Source: Aliivibrio fischeri (lineage in GTDB: Bacteria; Pseudomonadota; Gammaproteobacteria; Enterobacterales; Vibrionaceae). From it: DNA of 64,000 bases. This document shows positions 51,913-60,759 of the stretch, one piece after another. Location: positions 1,674,001 to 1,738,000 of the forward strand of contig CP160629.1 in assembly GCA_038993745.2 (NCBI GenBank), in the 5' to 3' direction. Every line of letters starts with the position of its first letter. Position 1 is the first letter of the stretch. The notes below the pieces were generated by a model. The model did no database searches and was not told where the DNA came from. It worked only from the letters and a program-made list of their open reading frames with translations. Made by a program: the position numbers and the translations under genes.

Positions 51913-51949
51913 AAAAAAACAGCCAATAATTAATATTGGCTGTTTTTTT
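51913..51949. terminator. bidirectional terminator between DUF3334 gene and ansB
   Basis: AAAAAAACAGCCAATA and TATTGGCTGTTTTTTT form a 16-bp perfect stem with a 5-base loop, serving both convergent genes. Confidence 0.95.
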
Positions 51950-51974
51950 ATTTAAAATACGAAACTATATGCCT

Positions 51975-53036
51975 CTAGTAATACTGAAACATCTTTTGAA
52001 TTTCTTTGTAGTTTTCCGTCTCAGTTAACGACAACATCAATAAAATTCGAGCTTTTTGAGGGTTCAATGTACCTGACGCAACAAAACCGTATTTCGCATC
52101 ATCTATTTCAGCATCAAGCGTTGTTGAACCTGAACCAGTGCGAGCACTACGTACAACCACCACCCCTTCTTTGCTTGCTTTAGCTAACTCATCAAATACC
52201 GAGTGATAAATATTACCATTACCTACACCCGCACTCACGATACCATCATATTTTGCATCAACCATTGCTATTACAGGTAATGCTGATGCATTCGCATAGT
52301 TGTACACAATACCAACCTTAGGTAAGGTTTTTAACTTTGATACATCAAATTCAGCTTCAGTTGTATGCTTACGTTCAGGGCTACGTTGATATTGAACATC
52401 ACCATTGTGAATATAGCCTAGAGGCCCAAAATTTGGTGATTGAAACGTATTTACAGACGTTGTATTGGTTTTGGTTACATCACGAGCATCAAATACCGTA
52501 TCATTCATTGCAACCAGTACACCACGCCCTACAGAATCTTCGTCCGTTGCCGCAACAACCGCATTATATAAATTGACCGGGCCATCGGCACTCATTGCTG
52601 TTGATGGTCGCATTGCACCAACCAAAATTACAGGTTTATCACTTTTAACAGTAAGGTCTAGGAAATAAGCAGTTTCTTCCATCGTATCTGTGCCATGAGT
52701 AATCACAACACCATCAACATCATCTTGAGCTAATAACTCATTTACACGCTTTGATAATGTTAGCCATACCTCATCATTCATATCTTGAGAACCGATACTT
52801 ACGACTTGTTCACCACTAATATCCGCAATTTCTGTCATTTGAGGTACAGCATGAATCAAAGAATCGACTCCAACTTTACCAGATGTATAGCTAGAACCTG
52901 TTGCGGATTGACCTGCGCCAGCAATAGTACCGCCAGTCGCTAAGATTTTAATATTTGGTAAATCATCAGCAAGACTGATTGAGCTAAAGCAAAGACCAGA
53001 AAGCAACATACCTACTGCAATGGCATTCTTTATCAT
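51975..53036 (-). CDS. ansB: periplasmic L-asparaginase II
   Basis: AnsB hydrolyses asparagine to aspartate and ammonia in the periplasm. The 353-residue precursor has a signal peptide (residues 1-23, ending SISLA) and both catalytic threonine motifs: ILATGGTIAGAG (~31-42) and VITHGTDTMEETAYFL (~112-127), plus GAMRPSTAMSADGP with the substrate-contacting segment. Length and layout match E. coli AnsB, which is induced by low oxygen through FNR and CRP. A CRP-like site lies about 92 bp upstream of the start, and a weak FNR-like half-site (ATCAA, about 53182-53186) follows. It feeds aspartate to the C4-dicarboxylate route also suggested by iadA-dcuC. Confidence 0.95.
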   Translation of the reverse strand: MIKNAIAVGMLLSGLCFSSISLADDLPNIKILATGGTIAGAGQSATGSSYTSGKVGVDSLIHAVPQMTEIADISGEQVVSIGSQDMNDEVWLTLSKRVNELLAQDDVDGVVITHGTDTMEETAYFLDLTVKSDKPVILVGAMRPSTAMSADGPVNLYNAVVAATDEDSVGRGVLVAMNDTVFDARDVTKTNTTSVNTFQSPNFGPLGYIHNGDVQYQRSPERKHTTEAEFDVSKLKTLPKVGIVYNYANASALPVIAMVDAKYDGIVSAGVGNGNIYHSVFDELAKASKEGVVVVRSARTGSGSTTLDAEIDDAKYGFVASGTLNPQKARILLMLSLTETENYKEIQKMFQYY

Positions 53037-53374
53037 GTTAGTACTCCATTATAAAAACAATTAATTACGAGAAAATAAAATTACATATTTTGACTTAATT
53101 CATCATATTCGCTTTTAATTAATGTACCGTGATAACAATCACAACTATCATGTCCACACAGAGCAATATTAGATTTAATTTTTGTAAATCAACAATTTAC
53201 AAACACAATAAACCACAAACCACACATTCAGAAACATGGTAATTACATAGTGATCTGCATCATTAAAATACACATTAACGCCTGAACTTTCCTACTCATC
53301 ATTTCACTCTATTTCTTTCAAAACCTAGCAGAGAAAGGTAGAATATCGCCCCCGAAAAAAAGAAAGGTAAAGTC
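53037..53374. other. 338-bp divergent intergenic region ansB / DUF2786 gene
   Basis: The gap holds the ansB upstream region with a CRP-like site (53128-53143), a weak FNR-like half-site, an AT-rich run, and the short leader of the DUF2786 gene with AGAAAGG just before ATG 53375. I see no small gene or RNA structure here. Confidence 0.6.
53128..53143. promoter_or_regulatory. CRP-like site upstream of ansB
   Basis: CGTGATAACAATCACA matches the CRP core TGTGA-N6-TCACA at 9 of 10 fixed positions. It lies 92 bp before the ansB start codon, and ansB is a known CRP target in E. coli. Motif evidence only. Confidence 0.6.
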
Positions 53375-54064
53375 ATGTCATCAACAAAGCAAAAGGCCCT
53401 TAAAAAGATAGCTAAATGTCTTGAGCTCGGTAATTCAGCAAATGTGAATGAAGCCGCTCAAGCCATAAAAATGGCTCATCGCCTTATGCTTAAGTATGGC
53501 CTTGAAAAAGATGACATCGAATTTATCAAGATGGGTAAGACACAAAGTATCCATCTGCTTCCTGCTAATGTAGGCAGCAATATATTAAAAATCATCCGTG
53601 GTATTAATACCCGTTTTGGTGTCGAAGCCGTATTACTTAATCATAAAGGCTTAAAGAAAGTTGAATTCATCGGCTCGGCAGATCGTGCTATTTTTGCAGC
53701 TTTCGCATTTGACATCGTTTATCGTGAAATGAATGAACAAACGGGACAATTTAAAAACAGCTTTGCAGGAACGGGCACAGGACAGTTAGAAGTCACCAAA
53801 CGTGTAAATTCATTTTTAGCAGGCTGGATTGAGGGCGCATTAGAAAAATTACCTGTGATCGCCCCTGATGAAGACTCAGCAAACAAAATTAATGACTACA
53901 TTGATAAAGAATTCAAAAATATAGACCGCGAAACGTTTAAACAGCAATTAAAAGAGGCGATGGCTAATATTACTGCTGATTACGAAAAAGGTTTAAAGAA
54001 AGGTCGAACTATTTCAGTTAACCGCCCTGTCGCAGGTGCGCAAGCTCCAAAACTTCTGAAGTAA
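53375..54064 (+). CDS. DUF2786 domain protein
   Basis: The 229-residue soluble protein has the N-terminal DUF2786 helical pair (KALKKIAKCLELGNSANVNE, AAQAIKMAHRLMLKYGL) and a middle region (VEFIGSADRAIFAAFAFDIVYREM) with a basic C-terminal tail (KKGRTISVNRP). DUF2786 occurs in bacteria and phages; its role is unknown. The conserved RFGV/IGSADR segments suggest one compact domain. The ATG at 53375 follows GAAAGGTAAAGTC. Probably a single-gene unit; the 60-residue gene follows 113 bp later with its own ribosome binding site. Confidence 0.82.
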   Translation: MSSTKQKALKKIAKCLELGNSANVNEAAQAIKMAHRLMLKYGLEKDDIEFIKMGKTQSIHLLPANVGSNILKIIRGINTRFGVEAVLLNHKGLKKVEFIGSADRAIFAAFAFDIVYREMNEQTGQFKNSFAGTGTGQLEVTKRVNSFLAGWIEGALEKLPVIAPDEDSANKINDYIDKEFKNIDRETFKQQLKEAMANITADYEKGLKKGRTISVNRPVAGAQAPKLLK

Positions 54065-54177
54065 TACTTTGGTAGCAAATTTGTTAAAAAATTGATGGTA
54101 CTTTGATTTAAATCAAACGAATGCTCTAGATTGCACGATACCTTTAAGTTGTTAAGCAAATGTTGCAAGGAGCAATT

Positions 54178-54360
54178 ATGACATTACTAAGAAACCCAAA
54201 ATGCTATACGGATGTGTGTATTGATGGAAAGTGGTACCACTATGATCACTGTGGTACCCAAGTTTATATGCTAAAAGGCGGAGCTGAAGCGTTTTTTGAA
54301 TTAGATTCAGAGCCCGTAACTGAAAATGAATTAATTGAACAAATTAAGCAGTTTGGCTAA
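54178..54360 (+). CDS. hypothetical 60-residue Cys-containing protein
   Basis: The start is ATG 54178, eight bases after a strong AAGGAG; an upstream in-frame ATG at 54160 lacks one. The protein (starting MTLLRNPKCYTDVCIDGKWY, then HYDHCGTQVYMLKGG) has three Cys and two His in its first half (CxxxxC, HYDHC), which might bind metal, and an acidic C-terminus. No family is recognised. Its last 17 bases overlap the 3' end of the convergent GntR gene, so the two transcripts run into each other. The strong ribosome binding site makes it likely to be real. Confidence 0.6.
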   Translation: MTLLRNPKCYTDVCIDGKWYHYDHCGTQVYMLKGGAEAFFELDSEPVTENELIEQIKQFG

Positions 54361-55039
54361 TTTTCAGTTTCACCGCATCATGGCAACAACGAATTGTCTG
54401 TAATAGAAAAGGAGTCTGACTTTTGTTACAGGCAACTTGATTGATCGATAACAACATACTTCCAGAACTTAAATTCAATGCATCAGATTCAAGCTGAGAT
54501 GCAGGAATAATCCCTACCTCTATCTCATGTTTTTCCGAATCATATTCAAAGCTATTCAATAATTGAGTTAGTACGTCCGTTTGTTCGTCATGACTTAATA
54601 ATATCGTCATTTCCTCTGGAATATATCGGTACTGAACCGCTACCCTTCTTCCATCAATATGGATAAGAGAAACTTGTTGTTTGACGTAAGAAAATGGAGA
54701 CAACTTTAAAACGGTCAGCATTTCTTTTGTTGCTAACAATCGATGAGAAGAAAGCGCCTCAATTCGGCAATTTCTTTTCTGCTCCTTACACGTTTCCGCA
54801 ATATCAATACATTGCATAGGATTAAACATTAACTTAGCCGTTGATACAAACCAGCCTCTACGCTCTTCTTTGTATATTTTACCTGATAAGGCTAAATGAT
54901 TAAGAGCTTCACGTAGTGTAATGCGTGTTGTAGAAAATGTTTCAGCTAGCGTTCTTTCTGAAGGCAACTTTTGTCCAGCCTCAAACATGCCAGTATCAAT
55001 TTGCTCTTCTATTGCATCTTTAATCGTTAAATACTGCAT
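54344..55039 (-). CDS. GntR/HutC-family regulator (UTRA domain)
   Basis: The 231-residue protein has an N-terminal GntR winged helix (LTIKDAIEEQIDTGMFEAGQ, KLPSERTLAETFSTTRITLREAL, KEERRGWFV) and a C-terminal UTRA effector domain (VKQQVSLIHIDGRRVAVQYRYIP). The HTH is complete; the effector is not evident. It begins 8 bp after the siroheme synthase-like gene and is almost certainly co-transcribed with it, an unusual pairing. The downstream end overlaps the convergent 60-residue gene by 17 bp. A HutC-type regulator often controls a nutrient pathway; here the aap transporter is divergent from the operon and is a candidate target, which is inference. Confidence 0.88.
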   Translation of the reverse strand: MQYLTIKDAIEEQIDTGMFEAGQKLPSERTLAETFSTTRITLREALNHLALSGKIYKEERRGWFVSTAKLMFNPMQCIDIAETCKEQKRNCRIEALSSHRLLATKEMLTVLKLSPFSYVKQQVSLIHIDGRRVAVQYRYIPEEMTILLSHDEQTDVLTQLLNSFEYDSEKHEIEVGIIPASQLESDALNLSSGSMLLSINQVACNKSQTPFLLQTIRCCHDAVKLKISQTA

Positions 55040-55047
55040 TAATAAAC

Positions 55048-55989
55048 CTATAATGTAGGAACATATACATCATTTGCTAAATAATGCTGAATATTTGAAT
55101 CACTGAATAATTGGCCTTTTTTCACTAAAATGGTCACTCGGATGTTTTCAGCGTTTGCTTTATCCAAATAATCCGCCATCTCTTTTTCAGAGCGAATATA
55201 AATACGCTCCGCATCACGACGGCAAAGCTCAATGAATTCAGCAGGACAACTTTCAAAAGCAATAACCCATTCTGCTTGCTGCATTAATCGCAGTGCTTTT
55301 AGAGTCAGCATTTCAGTATCCGAATTATACTCAATCCAATTCCGTTCAGACTTAATTTGAACATCAACCGTTAATGCTTGTTGAAATAATGCTTCTAATT
55401 CATTTCGAGTATTTATCTTCTCGATTTCGGGCAATCGCAAAAAGGTTTCCCAAAATTTTCTTCTCTCATCAACAGTTTTAAAATGCTGTTTAATAAGATT
55501 TCGCTTATCAGCACCAAAGTCCGCTAACATGGCAACTTTTGTTGATAACTGAGTTTCAAGCTGTTCTCTAATAATTCGGATTAATACCGGAGATGCTCCA
55601 CCACTTGAAATAGCGACCTGAACACGACCTCGATTGACCATTGATGGCGTTATAAAATCACAATATTCCGTATCATCAACAACATTTACTGGAACGCCAA
55701 CGTCATGTGCATCAGCATGTACTTGGTGATTTAAATCTGAATTGTCTGTTGTTGCCCATACTTGTACGTAATCATTACTTAATAAGTTTTTATGATAAAA
55801 ACCCTTTATATATTCAAGCTTCCCTTCTTCTACGTATTTCATTAAATAAGCTTTAATTGATGGTGCGACAACGGTAATACTTGCCTCAGCTTGCAGCAAC
55901 ATATCTATCTTACGACAGGCTACTTCACCACCACCAACAACCAATACTGGTCGCTTTTTAATATCCATAAACATGGGAAAATATCTCAT
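55048..55989 (-). CDS. siroheme synthase-like precorrin-2 dehydrogenase/ferrochelatase (CysG N-terminal) with vestigial methyltransferase
   Basis: Residues 1-~205 form the CysG-B/Met8 module: NAD-binding VLVVGGGEVACRKIDMLL (~15-33), VWATTDNSDLN, DDTEYCDFITPS and the ISSGGASPVLIRIIREQLE signature, so it makes siroheme from precorrin-2. The remaining ~105 residues resemble only the first part of the SUMT methyltransferase of CysG (MLTLKALRLMQQAEWVIAFE, LCRRDAERIYI, IRVTILVKKGQ), but without the GAGPGD SAM loop and cut before its catalytic half. CysG has ~457 residues; this one has 313. Siroheme needs precorrin-2 from a separate uroporphyrinogen methyltransferase. It is followed by a GntR regulator gene 8 bp later. 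Confidence 0.87.
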   Translation of the reverse strand: MRYFPMFMDIKKRPVLVVGGGEVACRKIDMLLQAEASITVVAPSIKAYLMKYVEEGKLEYIKGFYHKNLLSNDYVQVWATTDNSDLNHQVHADAHDVGVPVNVVDDTEYCDFITPSMVNRGRVQVAISSGGASPVLIRIIREQLETQLSTKVAMLADFGADKRNLIKQHFKTVDERRKFWETFLRLPEIEKINTRNELEALFQQALTVDVQIKSERNWIEYNSDTEMLTLKALRLMQQAEWVIAFESCPAEFIELCRRDAERIYIRSEKEMADYLDKANAENIRVTILVKKGQLFSDSNIQHYLANDVYVPTL

Positions 55990-56378
55990 TACAATCCGCT
56001 TCCTTAATATCTCTTTGAATATACAGCTTTAATATACCTTGATTTTAAAAAATAAGGTATGCATTCAGTAAACCATGATTGTTTAGTTAACACATTCAAA
56101 ATTTATAACAATTAACAACTTTACAACAAATACACTCATTAGACCTGATCACTATGACCACATAAAATCAAAAAAGCAGTGTTTATCACCAGTAAATATG
56201 AAAATAAACCGATAGTTCAACTGGTTTTTACATTATCCTGAATTTCACAAATTGTTAACCTTTAGTTATCTTTAAATACAGTTGCTTAAAAATAAAGCAA
56301 TCATTCTATCTAACGGCTAACTCAACGCAATAGATTGAGATAAGCCAGCTAAATTACGCACAACAAGGAAGAACACAG
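55990..56378. other. 389-bp divergent intergenic region cysG-like gene / aapJ
   Basis: The gap is AT-rich and holds the promoters for the siroheme-regulator operon and the aap operon. An interrupted palindrome CCAGT/ACTGG (about 56190-56223) is present. I see no sigma-54 box, small gene or riboswitch. GGAAG precedes ATG 56379. Confidence 0.5.
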
Positions 56379-57407
56379 ATGAAATTTAAAACAACTACAC
56401 TGTTTGCTGCTATTGCTACTTCTGCGGCACTTTTATCAGCTCCAGCACTCGCTGCAAGTGGAACATTAGAAAAAGTTCAAAAAAATGGATATTTACAATG
56501 TGGTGTGAGTACTGGTTTACCTGGTTTTTCAAACCCTAACTCAAAAGGTGAATGGGAAGGTATCGACGTTGAATTCTGTCAAGCCGTCGCAGCTGCCGTA
56601 CTAGGTGATAAATCTAAAGTAAAATACGTACCTTTAACAGCCAAAGAGCGATTTACAGCTCTACAGTCAGGTGAGATTGATGTGCTTTCTCGTAACACTA
56701 CATGGACTTTACACCGAGACACTTCTTTAGGCCTAAATTTTGTCGGTGTAAATTACTATGATGGTCAAGGCTTCATGGTTAAGAAAGAGCTTGGATTAAC
56801 GAGTGCAAAAGAACTTGATGGTGCATCGGTTTGTGTTCAATCAGGTACAACTACCGAGTTAAACCTTGCTGACTACTTCCGTAATAATAATATGGAATAC
56901 AAACCAGTGGTTTTTGATACTGCAGCACAAACATCTAAAGGTTTTGATGCCGGCCGTTGTGATGTTCTTACCACCGACCAATCTGGTTTGTATGCTCTAC
57001 GCCTTAATTTAAAAAACCCTAAAACCGCTCAAGTTTTACCAGAAATAATATCAAAAGAACCCTTAGGTCCGGTAGTTCGCCAAGGGGATGATCAATGGTT
57101 CAACATTAATAAATGGGTTTTAAATACCATGATCAATGCTGAGGAATACGGTATCAGTTCTAAAAATGCTGACCAAATGCTGAAATCGAAAGATCCAAAC
57201 ATTAAACGTATTCTTGGTGTTGATGGGCCAAAAGGCAAAGGATTGGGAATTCGTGATGATTGGGGCTACCAAGTGGTGAAACAAGTCGGTAACTATGGCG
57301 AAAGTTTTGAACGTACCGTAGGTGAAGGTTCTCCATTACAAATCTCTCGTGGCGTCAATGCACTTTGGAATGCTGGTGGCTTTATGTATGCAGCACCCAT
57401 TCGTTAA
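56379..57407 (+). CDS. aapJ: general L-amino acid ABC transporter, periplasmic binding protein
   Basis: The 342-residue protein has a signal peptide (1-26, ending APALA) and a type II periplasmic binding fold: SGTLEKVQKNGYLQCGVSTG, PLTAKERFTALQSGEIDVLSRNTTWTLHRD read in parts, SVCVQSGTTTELNLADYF, and GRCDVLTTDQSGLYALR. Size and motifs match AapJ of the broad-specificity amino-acid transporter first described in rhizobia. It is the first of four genes; a hairpin (57449-57470) after it may favour more of this subunit. Expected substrates are acidic, amide and other L-amino acids. Confidence 0.93.
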   Translation: MKFKTTTLFAAIATSAALLSAPALAASGTLEKVQKNGYLQCGVSTGLPGFSNPNSKGEWEGIDVEFCQAVAAAVLGDKSKVKYVPLTAKERFTALQSGEIDVLSRNTTWTLHRDTSLGLNFVGVNYYDGQGFMVKKELGLTSAKELDGASVCVQSGTTTELNLADYFRNNNMEYKPVVFDTAAQTSKGFDAGRCDVLTTDQSGLYALRLNLKNPKTAQVLPEIISKEPLGPVVRQGDDQWFNINKWVLNTMINAEEYGISSKNADQMLKSKDPNIKRILGVDGPKGKGLGIRDDWGYQVVKQVGNYGESFERTVGEGSPLQISRGVNALWNAGGFMYAAPIR

Positions 57408-57448
57408 TCAACTCATAGTCTAATTATAAATATAAAAACACAATTTAT

Positions 57449-57470
57449 GGGGTGAATCTTCACCCCTTTT
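57449..57470 (+). terminator. intercistronic hairpin aapJ-aapQ
   Basis: GGGGTGAA and TTCACCCC form an 8-bp stem with a 2-base loop, followed by TTTT. In the 90-bp gap it may partly terminate or protect the aapJ mRNA and so raise binding-protein levels over the membrane subunits. Confidence 0.7.
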
Positions 57471-57497
57471 AATAAATGGATTTAAGGTTGTAGTTGT

Positions 57498-58664
57498 ATG
57501 TCATCTAAAAATAAAAACATCTTATATAATCCAACATTTCGTGCGATTTTATTTCAAGTGATAGCCGTTGCTGCACTTGTCTTTTTTTTCTACACCATAG
57601 TTAACAATGCATTATCCAATTTAGAATCTCGTGGTATCGCAACTGGCCTTGGCTTTTTAGATCAAGAAGCCGGCTTTGGTATCGGCCTTTCTTTAGTGGA
57701 GTACGATGAAACATACAGTTATGGTCGCACGTTTGTTGTCGGATTATTAAACACCGCTCTTGTGTCTGTCCTTGGTATCTTATTTGCTACCGTTTTGGGC
57801 TTTACTATTGGTATCGCACGACTCTCAAGTAACTGGCTAGTTAGTCGATGTGCCGCAGTTTATATTGAGACTTTCCGAAATATCCCTCTTTTATTACAAA
57901 TTTTCTTTTGGTATTTCGCCGTCTTACAAGCACTTCCCTCTCCTAGACAAAGTTTAAGTTTAGGTGAAAGTGTTTTTTTAAATGTTCGTGGATTATTTTT
58001 TCCAAGTCCTATTTTTGAAGAAGGTTCGAACTTAATTGGTATCGCTTTTATTACCGCGATTGTATTTATTTTATTTTTATCTAAATGGGCAAAAAACAAA
58101 CAGCGCATTACAGGGCAGCAAACACCCGTATTACGTTACTCTCTTCTTGCTCTGTTTGGTTTACCCACTTTAGCCTATTTTATTTCTGGAATGCCAATAT
58201 CTATTGAATATCCAGAATTAAAAGGATTCAACTTTCGTGGTGGTATTAGCATCATTCCTGAATTAGCTGCATTGGTCGTTGCTCTTAGTGTATATACCGC
58301 CTCTTTTATTGCTGAGATAGTTCGTTCGGGTATCAATGCCGTGAGCCATGGTCAAACAGAAGCAGCGATGGCACTTGGTTTACCAAGAAAACGAACCCTT
58401 AAATTGGTCGTTATTCCGCAAGCGATGCGAATCATCATTCCCCCTCTCACTAGCCAATATTTAAATTTAACTAAAAACTCATCCTTAGCAATGGCAATTG
58501 GTTACCCTGACTTAGTTTCGGTGTTTGCAGGAACAACACTAAACCAAACAGGTCAAGCTATTGAGATCATCACAATGACCATGGCGGTGTACCTAACACT
58601 AAGCCTATTAACCTCATTTTTGATGAACATTTACAACAGCAAAGTTGCATTGGTTGAGAGGTAA
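57498..58664 (+). CDS. aapQ: general L-amino acid ABC transporter permease AapQ
   Basis: This 388-residue inner-membrane permease has about eight hydrophobic segments, with the amino-acid ABC EAA loop in QTEAAMALGLPRKRTLKLVVIPQAMRIIIPP (~ residues 290-320, read in parts) that contacts the ATPase AapP. The N-terminal TM begins at ~15 and the FGIGLSLVEYDETYSYGRTF segment is typical of AapQ. The ATG at 57498 has only a weak AAGG nearby. It is followed by aapM after 2 bp, so the two are translationally linked. Frame intact and length usual. Confidence 0.93.
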   Translation: MSSKNKNILYNPTFRAILFQVIAVAALVFFFYTIVNNALSNLESRGIATGLGFLDQEAGFGIGLSLVEYDETYSYGRTFVVGLLNTALVSVLGILFATVLGFTIGIARLSSNWLVSRCAAVYIETFRNIPLLLQIFFWYFAVLQALPSPRQSLSLGESVFLNVRGLFFPSPIFEEGSNLIGIAFITAIVFILFLSKWAKNKQRITGQQTPVLRYSLLALFGLPTLAYFISGMPISIEYPELKGFNFRGGISIIPELAALVVALSVYTASFIAEIVRSGINAVSHGQTEAAMALGLPRKRTLKLVVIPQAMRIIIPPLTSQYLNLTKNSSLAMAIGYPDLVSVFAGTTLNQTGQAIEIITMTMAVYLTLSLLTSFLMNIYNSKVALVER

Positions 58665-58666
58665 TT

Positions 58667-59764
58667 ATGAATACACATCAATTTCAGCCAGATTTACCAC
58701 CACCAGCTAATACCGTTGGTGCAGTAACTTGGCTTAAAAAACATTTGTTTAATGGCCCAATTAACTCCATTCTAACTCTTATTATCGCTTACCTTGCAAT
58801 CATCGGGTTATGGAATGTGATTTCTTGGGGCTTAATTAACGCTGATTGGATTGGCACAACCCGTGATGCCTGTTCTAGTGAAGGCGCTTGTTGGGTGATG
58901 ATAAGCGTTCGCTGGGACCAATTCATGTATGGTTTTTATCCTAGTGATGAATTGTGGCGTCCACAGCTATTTTATGGGTTATTAGCGATTTTCGTTGCAC
59001 TACTAGCTTATGAACACACACCAAAGAAATTTGCGATTTGGTTAGTTTTTGTAAATATTTTTCCTATCTTCGCAGCCTTTCTTCTTTATGGCGGTGTTTT
59101 TAGCTTACCGGTTGTAGACACTCACTTATGGGGCGGATTACTAATAACTCTCGTAATTGCCATTGTAGGTATTGTCGTTTCTCTTCCTATTGGTGTTGCA
59201 CTGGCACTTGGTCGACGTTCAGAAATGCCTATCATTCGAAGTATGTGTACGGTGTATATCGAAATCTGGCGTGGTGTACCACTCATTACCGTGCTTTTCA
59301 TGGCTTCCGTTATGCTTCCGTTGTTTTTATCAGAGGGAATGGAGCTAGATAAACTCTTTAGAGCATTAATTGGTGTTGTTCTATTTAGTGCCGCTTACAT
59401 GGCAGAAGTTGTCAGAGGGGGCTTACAAGCGATTCCTAAAGGTCAATACGAGGCTGCAGACGCACTTGGTTTAGGGTACTGGAAAAAGATGCGCTTAATC
59501 ATTTTGCCGCAAGCATTGAAAATTACGATCCCTTCTATTGTTAATACCTTTATCGGTTTATTCAAAGACACCAGTCTGGTTCTTATTATCGGGATGTTTG
59601 ATGTGCTAGGTATTGGTCAAGCCGCAAATACCGACCCTGAATGGCTTGGGTTTTCAACAGAAAGTTATGTCTTCGTCGCTTTGGTTTTCTGGGTGTTCTG
59701 TTTCTCTATGTCAAGATACTCCATCTACTTAGAAAATAAACTTCATACAGGTCATAAGCGATAA
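58667..59764 (+). CDS. aapM: general L-amino acid ABC transporter permease AapM
   Basis: The 365-residue partner permease of AapQ has about eight membrane helices, with the EAA loop in GQYEAADALGLGYWKKMRL then ILPQALKITIPS near residues 265-295, and GLFKDTSLVLIIGMFD after it. The start is 2 bp after the aapQ stop, following GAGAGG. Together with AapQ it makes the membrane channel energised by AapP and fed by AapJ. Frame intact and length usual. Confidence 0.93.
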   Translation: MNTHQFQPDLPPPANTVGAVTWLKKHLFNGPINSILTLIIAYLAIIGLWNVISWGLINADWIGTTRDACSSEGACWVMISVRWDQFMYGFYPSDELWRPQLFYGLLAIFVALLAYEHTPKKFAIWLVFVNIFPIFAAFLLYGGVFSLPVVDTHLWGGLLITLVIAIVGIVVSLPIGVALALGRRSEMPIIRSMCTVYIEIWRGVPLITVLFMASVMLPLFLSEGMELDKLFRALIGVVLFSAAYMAEVVRGGLQAIPKGQYEAADALGLGYWKKMRLIILPQALKITIPSIVNTFIGLFKDTSLVLIIGMFDVLGIGQAANTDPEWLGFSTESYVFVALVFWVFCFSMSRYSIYLENKLHTGHKR

Positions 59765-59791
59765 TTAACAGAATTCAAGGAAGTAGCAATT

Positions 59792-60541
59792 ATGGAAAAT
59801 CAACAAGATTATATGATTCAACTAGAAGACATGAACAAATGGTATGGTCAATTTCATGTTTTAAAAAACATTAACTTAAAGGTTAAAAAAGGCGAAAAGA
59901 TCGTTATTTGTGGGCCTTCTGGTTCTGGAAAATCAACAATGATCCGCTGTATTAACCGATTAGAAGAGCACCAAAGAGGACACATCTTTGTTTCTGGTAC
60001 AGAATTAACAGAAGATCTAAAAAACATCGAAGCGGTAAGAAAAGAAGTTGGAATGTGTTTTCAGCACTTTAATCTCTTCCCTCATCTAACAGTGCTAGAA
60101 AACTGTACTCTCGCTCCTATTTGGGTGAAGAAAATGCCTAAAGCTGAGGCTGAAGCTCTAGCAATGCAATATCTTGAACGTGTAAAGATCCCAGATCAAG
60201 CAGATAAATATCCCGGGCAACTCTCTGGTGGACAACAACAGCGTGTTGCTATCGCCCGATCATTATGTATGAATCCACAAGTGATGCTATTTGATGAACC
60301 AACTTCAGCACTTGACCCTGAAATGGTTCGAGAAGTATTAGATGTAATGGTTGAACTGGCAAGTGAAGGCATGACAATGCTGTGTGTTACACACGAGATG
60401 GGCTTTGCTAAAGAAGTGGCAGATAGAGTGATATTTATGGATGCTGGTGAGATCATAGAAGAAAACAACCCTGTCGATTTCTTTGAGAACCCACAATCGG
60501 ATCGAACTCAATTGTTCTTAAGTCAGATCTTGCATCATTAA
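59792..60541 (+). CDS. aapP: general L-amino acid ABC transporter ATPase AapP
   Basis: The 249-residue ATPase has Walker [10 protein letters not shown] at 41-49, Q-loop [10 protein letters not shown] near 88, signature LSGGQQQR at 144-151, Walker [14 protein letters not shown] with Asp 168 and Glu 169, and the His switch in CVTHEMG near 202. It is a single-domain polar amino-acid transporter ATPase, typical of AapP. AAGGAAG precedes ATG 59792. It is the last gene of the operon; a terminator follows at 60567-60596. Confidence 0.95.
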   Translation: MENQQDYMIQLEDMNKWYGQFHVLKNINLKVKKGEKIVICGPSGSGKSTMIRCINRLEEHQRGHIFVSGTELTEDLKNIEAVRKEVGMCFQHFNLFPHLTVLENCTLAPIWVKKMPKAEAEALAMQYLERVKIPDQADKYPGQLSGGQQQRVAIARSLCMNPQVMLFDEPTSALDPEMVREVLDVMVELASEGMTMLCVTHEMGFAKEVADRVIFMDAGEIIEENNPVDFFENPQSDRTQLFLSQILHH

Positions 60542-60566
60542 CTTTTAAATACTAAATCCTCAAGTT

Positions 60567-60596
60567 AAAGCAGTGATCGTTTAATTACTGCTTTTT
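60567..60596 (+). terminator. terminator of the aap operon
   Basis: AAAGCAGT and ACTGCTTT form an 8-bp stem around a 12-base loop, followed by TTTT. Confidence 0.8.
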
Positions 60597-60759
60597 GTTA
60601 CAGATGCTTACAAACTACATCTGCTAAGTTAATGTACTGATGTAAAATGGTTTCCAGCTCAATTAATTCAAACCGAAAGTCAATTCTATCTTGATTTTTG
60701 GAACTATAAGCGCCATAACTGTCTATATAATTATGTCAGTACATTCCAAGGGGAATACG

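Noticed and set aside
55990..56378. Sigma-54 promoter or riboswitch before aapJ
   Set aside because: No TGGCAC-N5-TTGC element and no conserved leader structure was found.
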